A DNA stretch of 64,000 nt from Gymnopilus junonius (Eukaryota; Basidiomycota; Agaricomycetes; Agaricales; Galerinaceae), in contig JADNYJ010000127.1 in NCBI GenBank assembly GCA_015501075.1, positions 56,946-120,945 of the forward strand, read 5' to 3'. This document shows, one piece after another, positions 1 to 13,046 of the stretch. How positions within the stretch are numbered: the stretch's first letter is position 1; every line of letters starts with the position of its first letter. A model generated the notes under the pieces. That model was given only the letters and a program-made list of their open reading frames with translations, ran no database searches and was not told where the DNA came from. The position numbers and the translations under genes are program-made.

Positions 1-113
1 TTCACTAGCAACGTGTGGACCTTGGTCATTGAGCATTCCTCAACATCTAATCTTCTGCGTAATACATCGCACAGCTTCCAGACGTCTTCTCTTCATTCGC
101 CTGGATCCTAGTC

Positions 114-1135
114 ATGTCTGCACCCTTTCGCGTGTCGTCCAGTTTCCTGAACACTCTGAAGGCGCTTTTCCCTGAAAACGCCAGTCGCACAACGGGACTG
201 AGCGCATCTACGGAATCTTCAAGTTCGTGAACTTCTTGTGAGGACCAGGCGATCCGTACTGAAGGCGTTTTATCAAACAATACTCCTCTAGTCCTCCGAA
301 ATCCTTGGTATATTGTCGCTGCTGTAACTTTCAGCGCAAGTAACAGGCCGGAAGGGGTTCCCCGCGTCTTTGAACACGTCCTGGAAGATCTCAGGCGGAA
401 TGGAAGTAATCACGGAGCTGCCGTGGCTGAGGAGAAACTGTTGGCGCAGAAATTGCGTGAAGCTCTCTTCAAGTCTGGACTGATAAGCGGATATCCTAAG
501 GTCATCATGATCCACAAGATAAAGAGGAACTCTTCTTTCTGACTTTTCGACAACAGGCGATCAACGCATTGAAAGCCTTACACGACGTGATGCCTGAAGA
601 GCTTAAGGAAACCAATATTCAAAGGTCTGCAATGCTGTCTTCGATGCTTAAGCTCAAACAAACTGACCTTTCAATCTGAATACATCAGAGATACGCATAT
701 CTCCCTGGCTGAATACTCAAATATCGGTAATAACTTATTTCAGTCCGTGTATGGTGAGAAGGCCGGTTCAGTTCAAGGCCTACTCAATTCGATTTATCCA
801 GACATGGGTGAGTCAAGTCTTCTTGGTCGCATTATCGGAATTATGAGCATTACATGTTCTTTTGCATAGGGTGGTTCTCAAAGACTATTGGATATGGCGT
901 TGTTTATGGACATGTCGAGACGTTATCTGCTCTTGAAACTTCGTATATGCTCGTTGCAGCCTTGATCGCAGGCGATACACCTCAACAGATTGCATGGCAT
1001 CTTGATGGTGCCAGAAGGAGCGGCGCATCGCTAGAGGAGATTCAGGCTGTAAGGCAGTTGTCCATGGAAGCTGCCAAGTTTTCGGGTGTTCAGTGGCAAC
1101 ACAGTGTCCCTGAGATAGATCTTCCTCAGAACTAA
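114..1135 (+). CDS. AhpD-like / carboxymuconolactone decarboxylase-fold protein
   Basis: Spliced reading gives an all-helical protein of about 250 residues. It includes the stretch GVPRVFEHVLEDLRRN, then EEKLLAQKLREALFKSG, and a last exon ending in KFSGVQWQHSVPEIDLPQN before TAA at 1133-1135. The arrangement matches fungal members of the AhpD-like superfamily (alkylhydroperoxidase / carboxymuconolactone decarboxylase fold). I see no CxxC peroxidase pair, so redox activity is not supported. The start at 114 is the first ATG. Introns are near 223-291, 501-556, 629-692 and 810-869; the first donor is the least certain. The frame is intact throughout, unlike several neighbours. The substrate is unknown; a stress-related role is only family inference. 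Confidence 0.7.
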
Positions 1136-2245
1136 AAAGAATTTATACAAATCATTTACATACGGATCATAAGCAGAACATTAAAATAGATTCAATTTTT
1201 CGAAGCATCGCACTCTTCGCACAACGCTGCATGCAGATCATAGTCGACTAACAGGTAAATAATTGAGACCAAATTGTGAACGAGATAACGTCAATATGCA
1301 GGAACTTGTAAGTAGAGCAACGAGATCCCGATATATAGATTCGCGGACCAGCGGGCTTTGTAAGATCTGAAAAGGCTGAAAATATCGACGTTGACTGTCG
1401 TCAGGGTCTTCAGACTCGGATAACATTCATAGGCTCCATGTACTGTATGTAAGACCTAATGCATTTCAATTAGTCCGAAGCGATGATTCGAGGCATCAGC
1501 CATCCTAGGAGTTGGCATTGAGGAAGGAAGCGATCGCAACAGCTGGAGGAATGATGAGGGCGTGGCGGTGCTGAAAAAGAAGGGCACACACCTTATCCAC
1601 TATAAACCTACACTTTTCATACCTCCTTAATTACTAATTCCAGACATATAACATGCCATGTAGAAAGAAGCATTCATGGTATTTACTATCAAGAATCAAG
1701 TGAGCGGTCCAACTCACATTGTTCCTTAGAAAGCGTTGAGGCATACGCCCCGCAAACGATATACATTCTGTACCATGCTGCACGTAAAGTAAAAGTGTGG
1801 GCATTGAGCAACAACTATTCAAGGAGTTCAGCTTAGGTTCAGCCGCGAAAGTCGAAGCAGGTTGAAGCGCTTAGCGAAGCATCAATTCACGGTCACGTGA
1901 GCAATATTGACGCGTTTATGATGCTACGCGTCGTTCTTTGCTCTGGGCATCTCGAAGAGAAAGATATATTTGAGTGGAAACAGTTTTTGTTACGCGTCGG
2001 TATGCGAAGCAAAAAAAAAATACGGTTCCGATCTATGTAAAAAGCAAGGATTAGTTAAGACGAAGGAAAGGATACAAAAAGTCAACAGAAGACCTTTTAA
2101 TTACACAGGGATGTGGATGCAAGGTCGCCTTCTGAAGTTTCCTGGATACAACGACTCGGGATGAGATTCGTCCCGTCTAATTAATTAGCACCTTAAAGTG
2201 CGCAAGTTTCGTGCGCGTCGATGCCAAAACGGAAATCCTATTTAT
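1136..2245. other. Intergenic, nothing recognised
   Basis: 1.1 kb without a supported exon. Only ORFs under 100 codons occur, none with splice context or recognisable residues. It probably holds the terminator of the AhpD-like gene and the 3' end of the F-box gene that converges from the right. Confidence 0.5.
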
Positions 2246-3279
2246 TCAAGACCCTACACTGCCCTCTTTGGGAGACCAGAAATTTGCATTAAACTGTTCA
2301 AAAATTTGTTGTACGCTGGAAGTGCCTTTTGAAGGACACCACGTCATTACATCGCGGATCACAGTAAGAGGCAGACGAACCTTTTCCATGGCTCTGAAGT
2401 CTTGTTCCTTCATTGACACCCATGCGCTCTTCAAGGTGGGATGCCTAATTCGGCAATACTCCGCTTGTAACCTGTGCATCTCTTTAATATAATAATATTT
2501 TACTCCTCCCATATAGCCTGATAAAAAAAGTATCGACCTTAGCACCTGAGCACCGGGCGTGCCAGAAAAACATGCAAACCTCTCGCCCAGTCGATCCGGG
2601 TATAGGGCGTTATCGAGAATACGGGACGGGCTACGTCCTCCGGGAGACCTGACAGCGATTCAAATCTGCATATGACATTAATGTAGCAAGTACCCTAAGA
2701 GCTAGTGATTTACGTACTTCTCCAAGCCGCATGCCTTGCAGCACCGTAAACGGGCAAGAAAAATTACATGTTTCGCATTCCCTGCATCACAAAACTGACA
2801 CCAAAGCAGTTTAATTAGACATAAACCTTGGAGTAAAATAGCGAGCCACACACATGACATATTTCATCAAACATGAGACGGGCGTACTGAGGTTCGTTCA
2901 TACCAACGAGGCAGTCAGGCAATTTTTCCACAGTAGATAGAGATCGACGCCAGATCGTGGCCGAGGACCGGCTCATGACGATCTTTCGTAGGCCTTTTGA
3001 TGTCCATGCGATATGAAGGAGATCAAGAGGATGCAGATGACCGAAAGTCTGAACGATCGATGGTCAAAGATGAGAGTAGCTCTAGCCGAGATAATTGTTC
3101 ACCTCAAACACGATGTCGAGTGGCATGTCAAGGAAGCCCTTCAATGCGCCAACTGCAGGGGCACCGCCGGAGCGGACAATTCAATCGTTCTTGCTCTTGG
3201 TCGAAGGTGTTTTGGGTCGTTTCGCAGGGCGCTTGTGTTCGGTCACGGTGTCCCCGGCAGCCTTGCGTGCCTTCTTCAT
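2246..3279 (-). pseudogene. F-box protein gene with in-frame TGA
   Basis: Reading leftwards, ATG at 3279 opens a Lys/Arg-rich N-terminus (MKKARKAAGD). It is stopped by TGA at 3183-3181, yet the same frame continues into a clear F-box: FLDMPLDIVFE, intron, then TFGHLHPLDLLHIAW, LRKIVMSRSSATIWRRSL and MNEPQYARLMFDE. A Cys-rich segment follows (CHFCDAGNAKHV, RCCKACGLEK), then PEDVARPVF and a C-terminal exon ending at TGA 2248-2246. This order is that of an expanded Agaricomycete F-box family that presumably recruits targets to SCF ubiquitin ligases. At least four introns keep phase, including one with donor gtacgt. Translation could start at the internal ATG 3126 (MPLDIVFE), which would lose only the basic tail. 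So it may be functional, a recent nonsense allele, or a sequence error. Confidence 0.65.
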
Positions 3280-3299
3280 GGAAGTGCGGTTTGAAGATG

Positions 3300-4136
3300 T
3301 TCACACACTGATCAGAGAATGAGCTCCGCCTGCAGGGACAAGATTATAGTTCATGACTCACAAAAGCTTTCCCACCAGTGATAACGGCCCTTTGCCCGTC
3401 CATTGTTCAGCGGCAGAACATCGCGAGCAGTCCGGTGACTCCCCCGAGTGCCATGAGAAAATGGGGTGAAAGAAATGCAGGAATCTCTATTCTGAAGAGG
3501 GGCCACCGGGGGAACAGTTGGATAAAACATAGATTTGGGGAATGGAAGGGCACAGCAGATGAGGATGTGAGTGTCAATCCTCGTCATGTCGACAAGCCAA
3601 CGTCGAGGTTCGGGGTCAATACGGAGCGCCACAATGTGTCACGCGTGACGAGACGCGCACTCGCCAGCTAAATTGATCCCGCGCACGCGCGCTTATAGTA
3701 ATGCGACAGGCTTTCCCGCTGCTCTTGTTCCTGGGAGAAACAAATGGATCTTGGCTTCTCTAGGGTACTTACGTCGCTAACCGGGGATGAAGTTTCCATC
3801 CCTTATACCATGACCCTGGGATCAGGAAGGGCGAAATACACATGGCAGAATTATGACCAGGACCACTCCCACCCGAGGGAGTCATCCTGTCTGGTGGGAA
3901 GCCCAAGGATAGCGAGGAATGCTATAATACTTAATATTTATATTGTTTTTTATCAGAACTGTACTTGGATGGGATGGCGGGGCAGCGTTCACCATTCCGC
4001 AAGGCTGGGTATGGCACGTGACTCGCAGGAGAACCCGGAGGCTAATTTGGGGACTCTTTAACATCTTCTGCTACCTCCACCCACCCCTTACACTCATATC
4101 ATCACCATCCGGCCGCCTGTGTCGCCCACAGACTAC
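3300..4136. promoter_or_regulatory. Divergent intergenic region, F-box / WD40 genes
   Basis: About 840 bp between the F-box gene (leftward) and the WD40 gene (rightward). It should hold both promoters. Overlapping short ORFs on both strands lack splice or codon support. A C-rich CACCCACCCCTTACAC stretch lies just before the WD40 start. Confidence 0.4.
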
Positions 4137-7100
4137 ATGGACAGGTCCAGTTCGCCAGAAGCTGCAGCAAATCCATCTCTGAACGCGCTTGCCACCCTCC
4201 TCGGCGTCAAGGGTCGCTTACGCCTTGTGCCACAAGGCCCGACACCAAAGCCTCACGTTGTAATAAAGCGTGATTTTCCAAAGGGCAACGATGACCTCGA
4301 TGACCTTGCTCCTGGAGTGGCGCGCTTCAGTTTCATCGCTGGAAAGAAGTTCAGCGCCAACAAAGGGCAGCCGTTATTCTTTGCTGTGGCGTCGCCGACA
4401 GATCGCGACGGCAAGACCCTCCTTTCTGAGGAGAACACCTTTTTGATCGAAGCGGACCTTGCTGATGTACATGGCGAGAACGACGAAGAACATGAGGAGG
4501 AGGAAGGTCATCACCGCGGACTGAAGAGGAAGAGGATAGAAATCGAGAGCTTGCCGCCCAAGATGCGCAAGAGTTATACCAGGAAGAAAACCTACCAAAG
4601 TTTTATTAGAGGTAAGTCTAGCATCTCTTTAATCAATGGTAAAGACCCAACTTCATTAATTCTTGTAGGAGAACCCTCCTCGTCTCTTGGATTCGTTGGA
4701 TACCCATTAGGCGCATCGACGTCGCGAGTTTACAGCAGCGCCGCAGTTCAGACAGACGTTATACAAACTACTGTTCCTATCTCCTTAAAGTCTATAACCG
4801 CCCCTTCAGATTTGACATCTACTCCCGTACATGAGGAAAAATCCCCAATGCAGTTACCCTCACCTGTTTCGGCAGACCACACCCTGGAACCTAATTCAGA
4901 AGACCTTGCACCCTTGGAGGGTGAAGAAACAGATGCGGTGACTATGGTTGTTATTTATACCTGATACGACGCTGATATCATCTCAGTTCTCTCGTGAAGA
5001 GCGCAGCCTCTCTCCTATGGAATTGAGCAGCGCTGCAGGTTCAGCGTCCTGTTCTCCCGCATTCAAGGAACTTCCCTTACTGGAGGAACAACGTATCATT
5101 CCCGTTTTTGATACCCAACCAAATGAGCGCCTCTCTACCCCGCCTTTAGATGTGCCACCACAGATCCCCCCCGCTTCATCTGAGGCTTCACAAAATCCCA
5201 CCCCGCCTGTCGAGGCAGAGATACTTCATCTACCTCGGAAAGTACCACCTCCAGAGGTACAACCTATCTCTCCCCCTCGCTCTTTAAGCCCTCCAGCAGC
5301 GCCTCCTTCTCCACCTCATCAAGGTCCTCCTCCCCAAGAGGATGGTCAGTAGAAATTCTCTTATCCTATTAGCATTGCTCAGACTCTTTACAAATAGATT
5401 CATCAGACTCATTAGAAGCGAAGAAACTGTCAGAGGCCTCGCCACAGAGGTGTCTAAGCCCCCCACCCCGTGCAACTCCTCAAGAGAATGGTAAGTGGCC
5501 TTTCGCTTCCGCCTTAGTAGCCCGGCACCAACTCAGCAAGCAGTTCCTTCAGATTCGTCGAAAGCGAAGGAACGATCGGGAATTGTGGAAGTAGCTACAA
5601 AGCAACCTGCGCCGACTCAAGACTTATCTGTCAAGAAGGAGCTAGTTGTGGTGCGTTTCCTATTTTATAGCATTGCACTGATTCTGAATTGTACGTGTCC
5701 TTGATAGGAAGCGGAAAAACCTTTAGCAGTGCATAATCCTAATGTCACTTCCACCCCTGTTGCGAAGCCGACACCCATTATGCCCCGCGCTATGAGAGGA
5801 ACACCTTATATGAGTGATAGGGCCAAGGGGAAAGCGTCTGCGCCTGCGCCAGGTCAAGACTATCTGCCCACACCCATCTCCATGAGGACATCCACATCTG
5901 CTCATCAGTTCCGAAGTTCATCCCCTCCTCCCGATCCCAAACAGCTTGTGTATATCTCATCTGTCTCTTCTTCGAACCCACTGGGAATTAGGCCTTCCCA
6001 CGTCCATCAGAAAGCGGCACCGACAGCACCTCGGTCGCTGCTTTCTTCGACCTCGACCACGAGCGCGCCCAAGAAGCCTCTTGTAGTCGGAGCCAAATGG
6101 TCTGCAGCGAGGAACTCGGGATCCAGCTCGAACGCCGCACCGTCGTCGTCGAATAACAACGGCAGTCTTTCAGCCTCGACGAGCTCGTCTTCATTGACTT
6201 CTCTGGCGTCTTCAGTTTCGCCCGTTGTGCCTAGTACTCCAGCTCCAGCCGCATTATCTTCTCTTATACCCTATGCCTCGCCGTCGCCACCGCCTCCACC
6301 GCCTCCTGAATCGGATCCTCCGCCACCCTTGCCGCCACAGCCCGCCGCGAACGCTGGGGGCAAATGGAAGCGCATATCAAGCGTCGACGACCAAAAGACG
6401 GGCGCTGTCAGTGAAGCACCAACACAGTCCGCAGTAGCGGCAGCGAAGGAAGTTCCTAGCCCGGTCTCTCCTGTGCCTAGCAGGCCGTTGAAGCGATCTC
6501 TTGATTCATTATTGGAAGGTGCAGAAGACGAACGGGTCGGAGGACCTGCTAAGAAAGTGAAAGACTTATACGCCACTGCCACCGCTGCGAATTCACAACC
6601 CCCCCAGCCTGCGACATCTTCAACTAGTTCTCAACTTTCTTCATCCTCGTCTCCAAACAAACTCGCTGGATCATCCTCGTTATCCAATCTCAAGTCCTCA
6701 ATCCCGCAGCCTCTCAAACATCCCCTGCCACCCAAGCCGCCATTACCGCAACTCACTGGTTCGTCGTATCGCCCTTCAGCTTCAGGCAGAAGCGAGCGAA
6801 CTCCAGAGGATTCTTCGTCTTCTTCCTCTGAAGCGAGGCTGCCGCAAGGAAGGACAGATTGGCCGCCAACTTCGCCCAGTTCTTATTGTACGTTGAAAGG
6901 AGACACTGGCGCGGGGGTGCAGAAGATTGCGTGTAGCTCAAACGGAAACTACATTGCAGTTACGTGTAAGTAAACGTTTTCTAGTTCAAGTTGGCTGGTC
7001 ACCGTTCACTCTGTTTCCGTTTGCTGACTTGTTATGGTTGGTATAGGCACTGATCGAACGCTCAGAATACTCTCGAATAAGAAGCCTCACCTCGAGCTTG

Positions 7101-8371
7101 TGAGATTAGCCCACAATGCGCCTATTATTTCTATATGTTGGATGGAAGGGGATGGAGCGGTGCTGGTGTTAACAGGAGACGGTATGCTTTGTACTTGGAC
7201 ACGGAATGTGAGTTTTTTAGTATCTTTCCTACTCTATTTGAGATTGACTACTCCGACAAAAACTCAGGGCAAAGCATGGGCATACGCAAAATTACAAAGG
7301 ATCACGGAGCTGGCCTTCACGGAGAATGATGTTGTCCCTCAAATGGTGTACGCGAAGGACTATATTGCTGTCATCATACCTACTGGAGTCAGAGTGTGGC
7401 GTTTGAGAAAAGGTGATTATTGTTCTCGCTTTAGTGTCTTCATTGGACTATATCGCATTTCTTTGTCTTTGTAGGTGAATTGCGGTCTGAGAGAGATATT
7501 GCACGATCTGGGGTCACTGCTATTCAATTTGTCCAGGAAGGAAAGGCGCTCGTTGGCGGTTGTAAGGATGGCGTTGTGTAAGTGTTTTGTTGCTCGTCTT
7601 TCGGTATATAAAAAGCCAGCTGCTGATCTGGACATAGATGGTATTGTGAATTGCCAAGTGGGACTCTAAGAGTGCACAGTTTCCTTTCCACGATGGCGAT
7701 GTAAGTATCCTTCTTTTCCTTTGTTACTCGTCTTCTGACAATTTACAATTGCAACGCAGCACGTCGATCGAAGTTCATCCTTCCGGACAATATTTATTGA
7801 TCTCTCAGGCTGGAGGCAAGGCGTCCTTGGTCACTCTGAGACCGAATGAAACAGCGTCTGTCGAGAAGACGTATACAAGCGAGAAATTGCAGACTTTGAC
7901 TCCGAATCGGTTCTCTGCCGTGTTCGCCACGAGGGGTCAAGCAGTTTTATACGGAACAGTCAACGGGTGCGCGCTCGTGTGGGACAGGAAGAAAGGGATA
8001 ATTGTGTACGGGCTCAAACATCCTGACGGTAAGCAGAAGTGGCAATGGCTGATCCTGAAAAGGGAGCCCTTTCCACGGTTCTCCTCTGGGTTGTTGGATG
8101 GCTAACGGTCATTTGTCTATCTACAGATGATAGCGTACAAGCGGCAGCCGTGAGTGATGATCCTTGGTTAAAATCCGCTGAAAATCTGCGTGGCTTACTG
8201 TGCATTGCAGACGTTTGACGGTCGAGCGGGGCTGGAGGGTATGATGGTCACGGGCACGAAGCGCGGACAGTTATTTTGGTGGCCTCAACCTGTGGCAGCT
8301 GCGACGAGCAATAGCAACGGTGCGTAGTCTGTCTTGCGCATCATAACTGGCAGTTTGCTGACGCAGGGTGA
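4137..8371 (+). CDS. Large Ser/Pro-rich protein with C-terminal WD40 repeats
   Basis: The N-terminal 150 residues are folded-looking (KGRLRLVPQGPTPKPHVVIK, PLFFAVASPTD). An acidic stretch and a basic GLKRKRIE / RKSYTRKK nuclear-signal-like patch follow, then several hundred residues of Ser/Pro/Ala-rich low complexity (4670-6880). The C-terminal third forms WD40-like blades: GNYIAVTCTDRTLRIL, PIISICWMEGDGAVLVLTGD, TSIEVHPSGQYLLISQAGG and VLYGTVNGCALVWDR, ending MVTGTKRGQLFWWPQ. The last intron splits the penultimate codon and TGA is at 8369-8371. ATG 4137 is the first ATG; the frame upstream opens only with GTG. Intron 4612-4668 is 57 bp without an in-frame stop. The join near 5492-5550 does not keep phase and may hide a lost base. 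I do not recognise a characterised orthologue; a nuclear scaffold role is a guess. Confidence 0.75.
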
Positions 8372-9084
8372 ACAGGGGACGAGTCACAGCGAAAGCGACA
8401 AAAAATGGGCTCGTGACGGTGATCGCGTTTTGATTTCGTTTGAAATTTTTTGGGATTTTTTGATTGTTGTCGATGTTTTTGTGTACATAACTATCCATCT
8501 GTAAATGTGGAGTCTAATTAGTGACTGATGGTATTTGCGGGTATTTGTGAATATGCCACGGACAGGGCCGTGCTGGTTTACTCCCTGCGATCAAGTGGTT
8601 GCAACGACGGTCAGCGACAGTCCCATCTCAGCCCATTTCCCCTCAAAGCGTGCCTCTCTCCCCGTCTCTCCTGTCTGCCCTTTCTTCTCCCCCAATTCAC
8701 CCGCTGTGCTCATTTTACCCCCCACTTAGGTCTCATTTCTTCCTCCTTTTCCCCACAGTTCAGAACATTCTCCAAGTCAGCTGCACGCCGTCCTCTCGCA
8801 GTCCAGTCAGACGACTCGTTGCTTTTCGGTCACAACCGCTTCACTCTGTGTTTATTTCTTTGTCCCTTCCAACATCCCTCGGCAGATCGGTCAGTCACAT
8901 CTTCACTTGCCCCCTTGCCTTGCCTTCTCCCCCCAGACCATGAGACACAGCCACGAGGCTCTGTTGCCACGCCGCATGGGTCGACGGCCGATAAGCAGCC
9001 ATCAAGAGGGGTCCCCTAGCGCTCTGTGCTGACCTTCTTGTCCCTTCCAGACTCTTGTCAAACAACCCTTTAGACATTTATCAG
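8372..9084 (+). promoter_or_regulatory. Pyrimidine-rich promoter/leader of cdc42
   Basis: The region between the WD40 stop and the cdc42 ATG is strongly C/T-biased on the plus strand from about 8600 to 8950 (runs such as CCCTTTCTTCTCCCCC). Long CT tracts before the start codon are typical of highly expressed fungal genes. No TATA box was picked out with confidence. Confidence 0.45.
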
Positions 9085-9988
<904 letters not shown>

Positions 9989-11175
9989 ACACGACACCTC
10001 AGGACTATTTTTTTGCACCCCGACCCTTCCTGCATTATGCTTGCCACTCACGAATTCAACGTTCAAACTCTTTACGCCACGACCCTCCTGGTTATATATC
10101 CAACATTTTCCTATTTTTGTCTTTTCCCTACCTCTTTTAGTGATCTCTTGTCTCTATTCTTCTCTGCTGTTAGTTAACACAAACTTGATATTTTCTTTTT
10201 CTCTTCACGACCTACCTGTTTATGATTGGTTCTTGGTTAATAAGTGGCTTCTCCCTCATTTTTGTGTCCTGGTCGTATGAGTGTGTGTGTCATCTAGACT
10301 TTGTTCTTGACGGGGACGGATAATTTTCTCTCTTTTTCTCTTCGACTCTCTACCTCTCTCAATTTTCTTTTTGATGATAAAGCATTGGTGATCATCCTCG
10401 GATCATAATTGATCTTTTAATCGGAAACTCTTTTATAATGATTTCATATTCTTGATGGAATGCCAAGGGTGGAGTGCTCGGGGGAGTCAGTGTGTGACGG
10501 TCTACGTTTCATACGACTGCGCGATGTGAAACTTGGGAACGCAAGTTGCGTAAATACGCTTTTTTTAGTGCAAAAGGCTGATGTTAAGCTTTAACGTTAA
10601 CGCTTAATTGTGCTTTGACGTCGATGCCTGCTAACATAAACAGGGCCTAGACGAGCCTCCCTGTGAATAACGAGTTGAGGGGTTCGCACTATTTGAGCCG
10701 CTGGTTATTTTGTCTTGAGTGCAAGGCAGTGAGTGAAGTTCATTCCAGATCCCAGGATCACTGCGGCTCCATCACTGCGACGGAGGGTGTATAGGCGACT
10801 TATATATGCTATTAGTTATCTCCGGGGATTCCTGCACCGAGCATCAACGTCGTCAAGAGAATTAATGAAGAGTGAGTTTCATTTCTATATAAATCTTAGA
10901 TTTGGCCTCGAGTTATGGTAATGTGCATGGATATATTTAATTGATTTGAACATCTACACATTGTTGTTAAAATGTAGTCAGTCGGTGAACAAGACAAGGT
11001 AAGAAGTGAACAAAAAAAGGGAATATCTATAATCTACAAGTGAAGTCATGTAGAGAAAATGAAGTCAGAAGGCGAAGGTGTAGGGTGAGGTACAAAACGA
11101 AATGGATGGAAAAAAAAAGACTGAAAGTTGAGACTGAAGAAACGAGGCCACCACAGCGTATCTACAGACTCGGAC
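9989..11175. other. Convergent 3' region, T-rich
   Basis: This lies between the 3' end of cdc42 and the 3' end of the leftward His/Lys-rich gene. The first 300 bp are T-rich with CTT/TTC runs, as expected of a 3' UTR. No coding exon was recognised. Confidence 0.45.
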
Positions 11176-13046
11176 TCAAGCTGTCTTCTCCTCACCCTGG
11201 TGCTCGACATGGTTCGGCCCATCACTGTGATAATCGCGATAACGAGGAGGATAATCCATACCGCCAAAGGGAGACAGCGGGAACCTGTCGTAGTCATACC
11301 CATAAGGATCCGGGCGACGGTCGTCAGGCCTGTCCATAGGAGGGGCAGGACGGGGGCCAGTAAGGAAGGGAGGGAAAGGTAGACGGATGTCGATACCTGC
11401 GGATGCGGGCCTCTCTTCTTCGTGCTGTTCGTGGTATGCTTTTTGAGGGACGACCTTGCGCGTGTCGGTTTTGCCATCGTCCTTGCGAACGGGTTCTTTC
11501 TGAGTGGGAGCAGGCGTAGGCGTAGGCTTGTCGGCCTTCTTGGGTTCGACTTTCTTCTCGTCGGCCTTCTTGTCGGCCGGCTTAGGCGCAGGCACAGGCA
11601 CAGGCGCAGGCGCACCTTTATTGGTGTCCTTAGCCGGAGCTTTGGAAGCCTCAGTTTGCTTTGGCGAAGGGGAAGTGGTGTGGGAGGGAGTGGCGACGGC
11701 GGTGACCTTAGGGGCGGGTGCTTTGGTCGACGTGGGCTTCTTCTCTTCAGGACGAGAGGAGTCCACCTTGGCGGGCGCTGCCTTCTTCTCCTCTGGCTTC
11801 TTCTTTTCCTCCACTTTCTTCTCCACAGGCTTCTTCTCCTCAGATTTCTTCTCCACGGGCTTCTTCTCCTCAGGCTTCTCCTCAACGGGTTTCTTCTCCT
11901 CAAGCTTCTTCTTCTCTTCGGGCTTCTTCTCCTCAGGACGGGGAGCATGCTGCTCTTCATGGTGCACCGGCTCAGGTACCTTGGAAGGGGGTGGAGGCGG
12001 AAGGAGAGGGAAAGGGAGGAGGTCGAGGCCGACGCGCCCCATGCGGACGAAGGCGGGATCAGGATAGGCGTGAGCGCGTGCGGGAGGAGGACCTGGAGGA
12101 GGTGCAGTCCTTGGTGGAGGCCTCATGAAGGATGGAGGAACGATGCCAGTGACTGCGACAATGGCGGGGTTGGCAGCAGGGTTGCGGGGAGGGTCACCCG
12201 CAGCAAGGACGACATTGGCGAGGTTTGGATGACGGTGAGGCTCAGGATGGGGACGATTGTTGGGATCACGGGAAGGAACTGGTATGTGGGGAGGAGGGGC
12301 AACGCCAGAGAGTGGGTTGAAGCGGTCAGGAGAGTCGTTGCGCGTTTCGTCGCTGTGCTTGTCTGGGCGTTGATCCTTGGAATATCCTCCATCCTTGTGG
12401 GGTGCCGAGTCCTTTTCATCCTTGTGATTCTCTGGCTTGGGGCCATCCTGAGGGTGTTCGGAGGCCTGCACGTCAGGGTGTTGCTCGGAGTCGTGTGCAT
12501 CCTGGTGGTGCTCTGCGTCGTGTCCTTCAGGAAGGTGCTCAGAGGAGTCTTGCTCGCCCTGGTGGTGTTGTTCTTCATCGTGTCCATCCCAGTGGTGGCC
12601 AGAATGGTGTCCGTCCCAATGGTGACCAGAGTCCTTTCCGTCCTGGTGATGCTCCGCGTCAAGTCCGCCCTGATGGTGTTCGGGACGATGTTCGCCTCCC
12701 CGGTGACCTGAAGAGCCTTGACCCTCCCAGTGATGTTTACCTTTTGGACGATGGCCGTCCCAGTGATGGTGTTTGCTTGCCGACTTGTCGTGTTCCTCTT
12801 CCGCAGAATCGTCCGAGGCATCGTCAGTGCTAGCCACCTTGCTCGGAACAGCGACGCCCTTCTTGCTGGAAGTTGGTTTGGTCTGTCGGATGTCGAACTG
12901 TTTGAGAACCCGAGACGGTGAGAGGTTGTCGCCAGAGGAAACGTCGCCAGCCTTGCGCGAAACATAAGCAGGCTTGGAAAGACGTCCGAACAGAGAGCTA
13001 GTATAGTAAAGACGAGAACGTTGGAGAAAGTACGAGAGAGTAACAT
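11176..13046 (-). CDS. Probable secreted protein with His-rich and Glu/Lys-rich repeats
   Basis: ATG at 13046 opens a signal-peptide-like segment (MLLSRTFSNVLVFTILAL). The long frame that follows (to TAA before 11176, about 620 residues) lies in another frame, joined near 12990, where one base appears to be missing. The body has an acidic linker, then a degenerate ten-residue repeat around EHHQDGxDS / HHWDGH (about 12330-12780), a Pro-rich middle, a Lys/Glu block EEKKPVEKK repeated (about 11740-11940), a Pro/Ala/Thr block and a Tyr/Asp/Pro C-terminus. The His-Asp repeat suggests metal or proton binding; that is inference. The long frame has no ATG upstream of the join, which supports start 13046. 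Splicing could join the frames instead, but the only candidate intron would remove the signal peptide. No homologue is recognised. Confidence 0.6.

Noticed and set aside
4119..4136. Upstream extension of the WD40 gene to a GTG at 4119
   Set aside because: The first ATG in frame is 4137. Nuclear fungal genes rarely use GTG, and the six extra codons have no support.
11046..11960. 304-codon Arg/Pro-rich minus-strand ORF
   Set aside because: It overlaps the same gene in another frame and is made of the Lys/Glu repeat read out of frame.
11422..12711. 429-codon plus-strand ORF opposite the His/Lys-rich gene
   Set aside because: It is a shadow of the repeat-rich minus-strand gene: its Leu/Arg-rich, repetitive composition mirrors the antisense of His/Asp and Glu/Lys codons, and it lacks introns or family residues.
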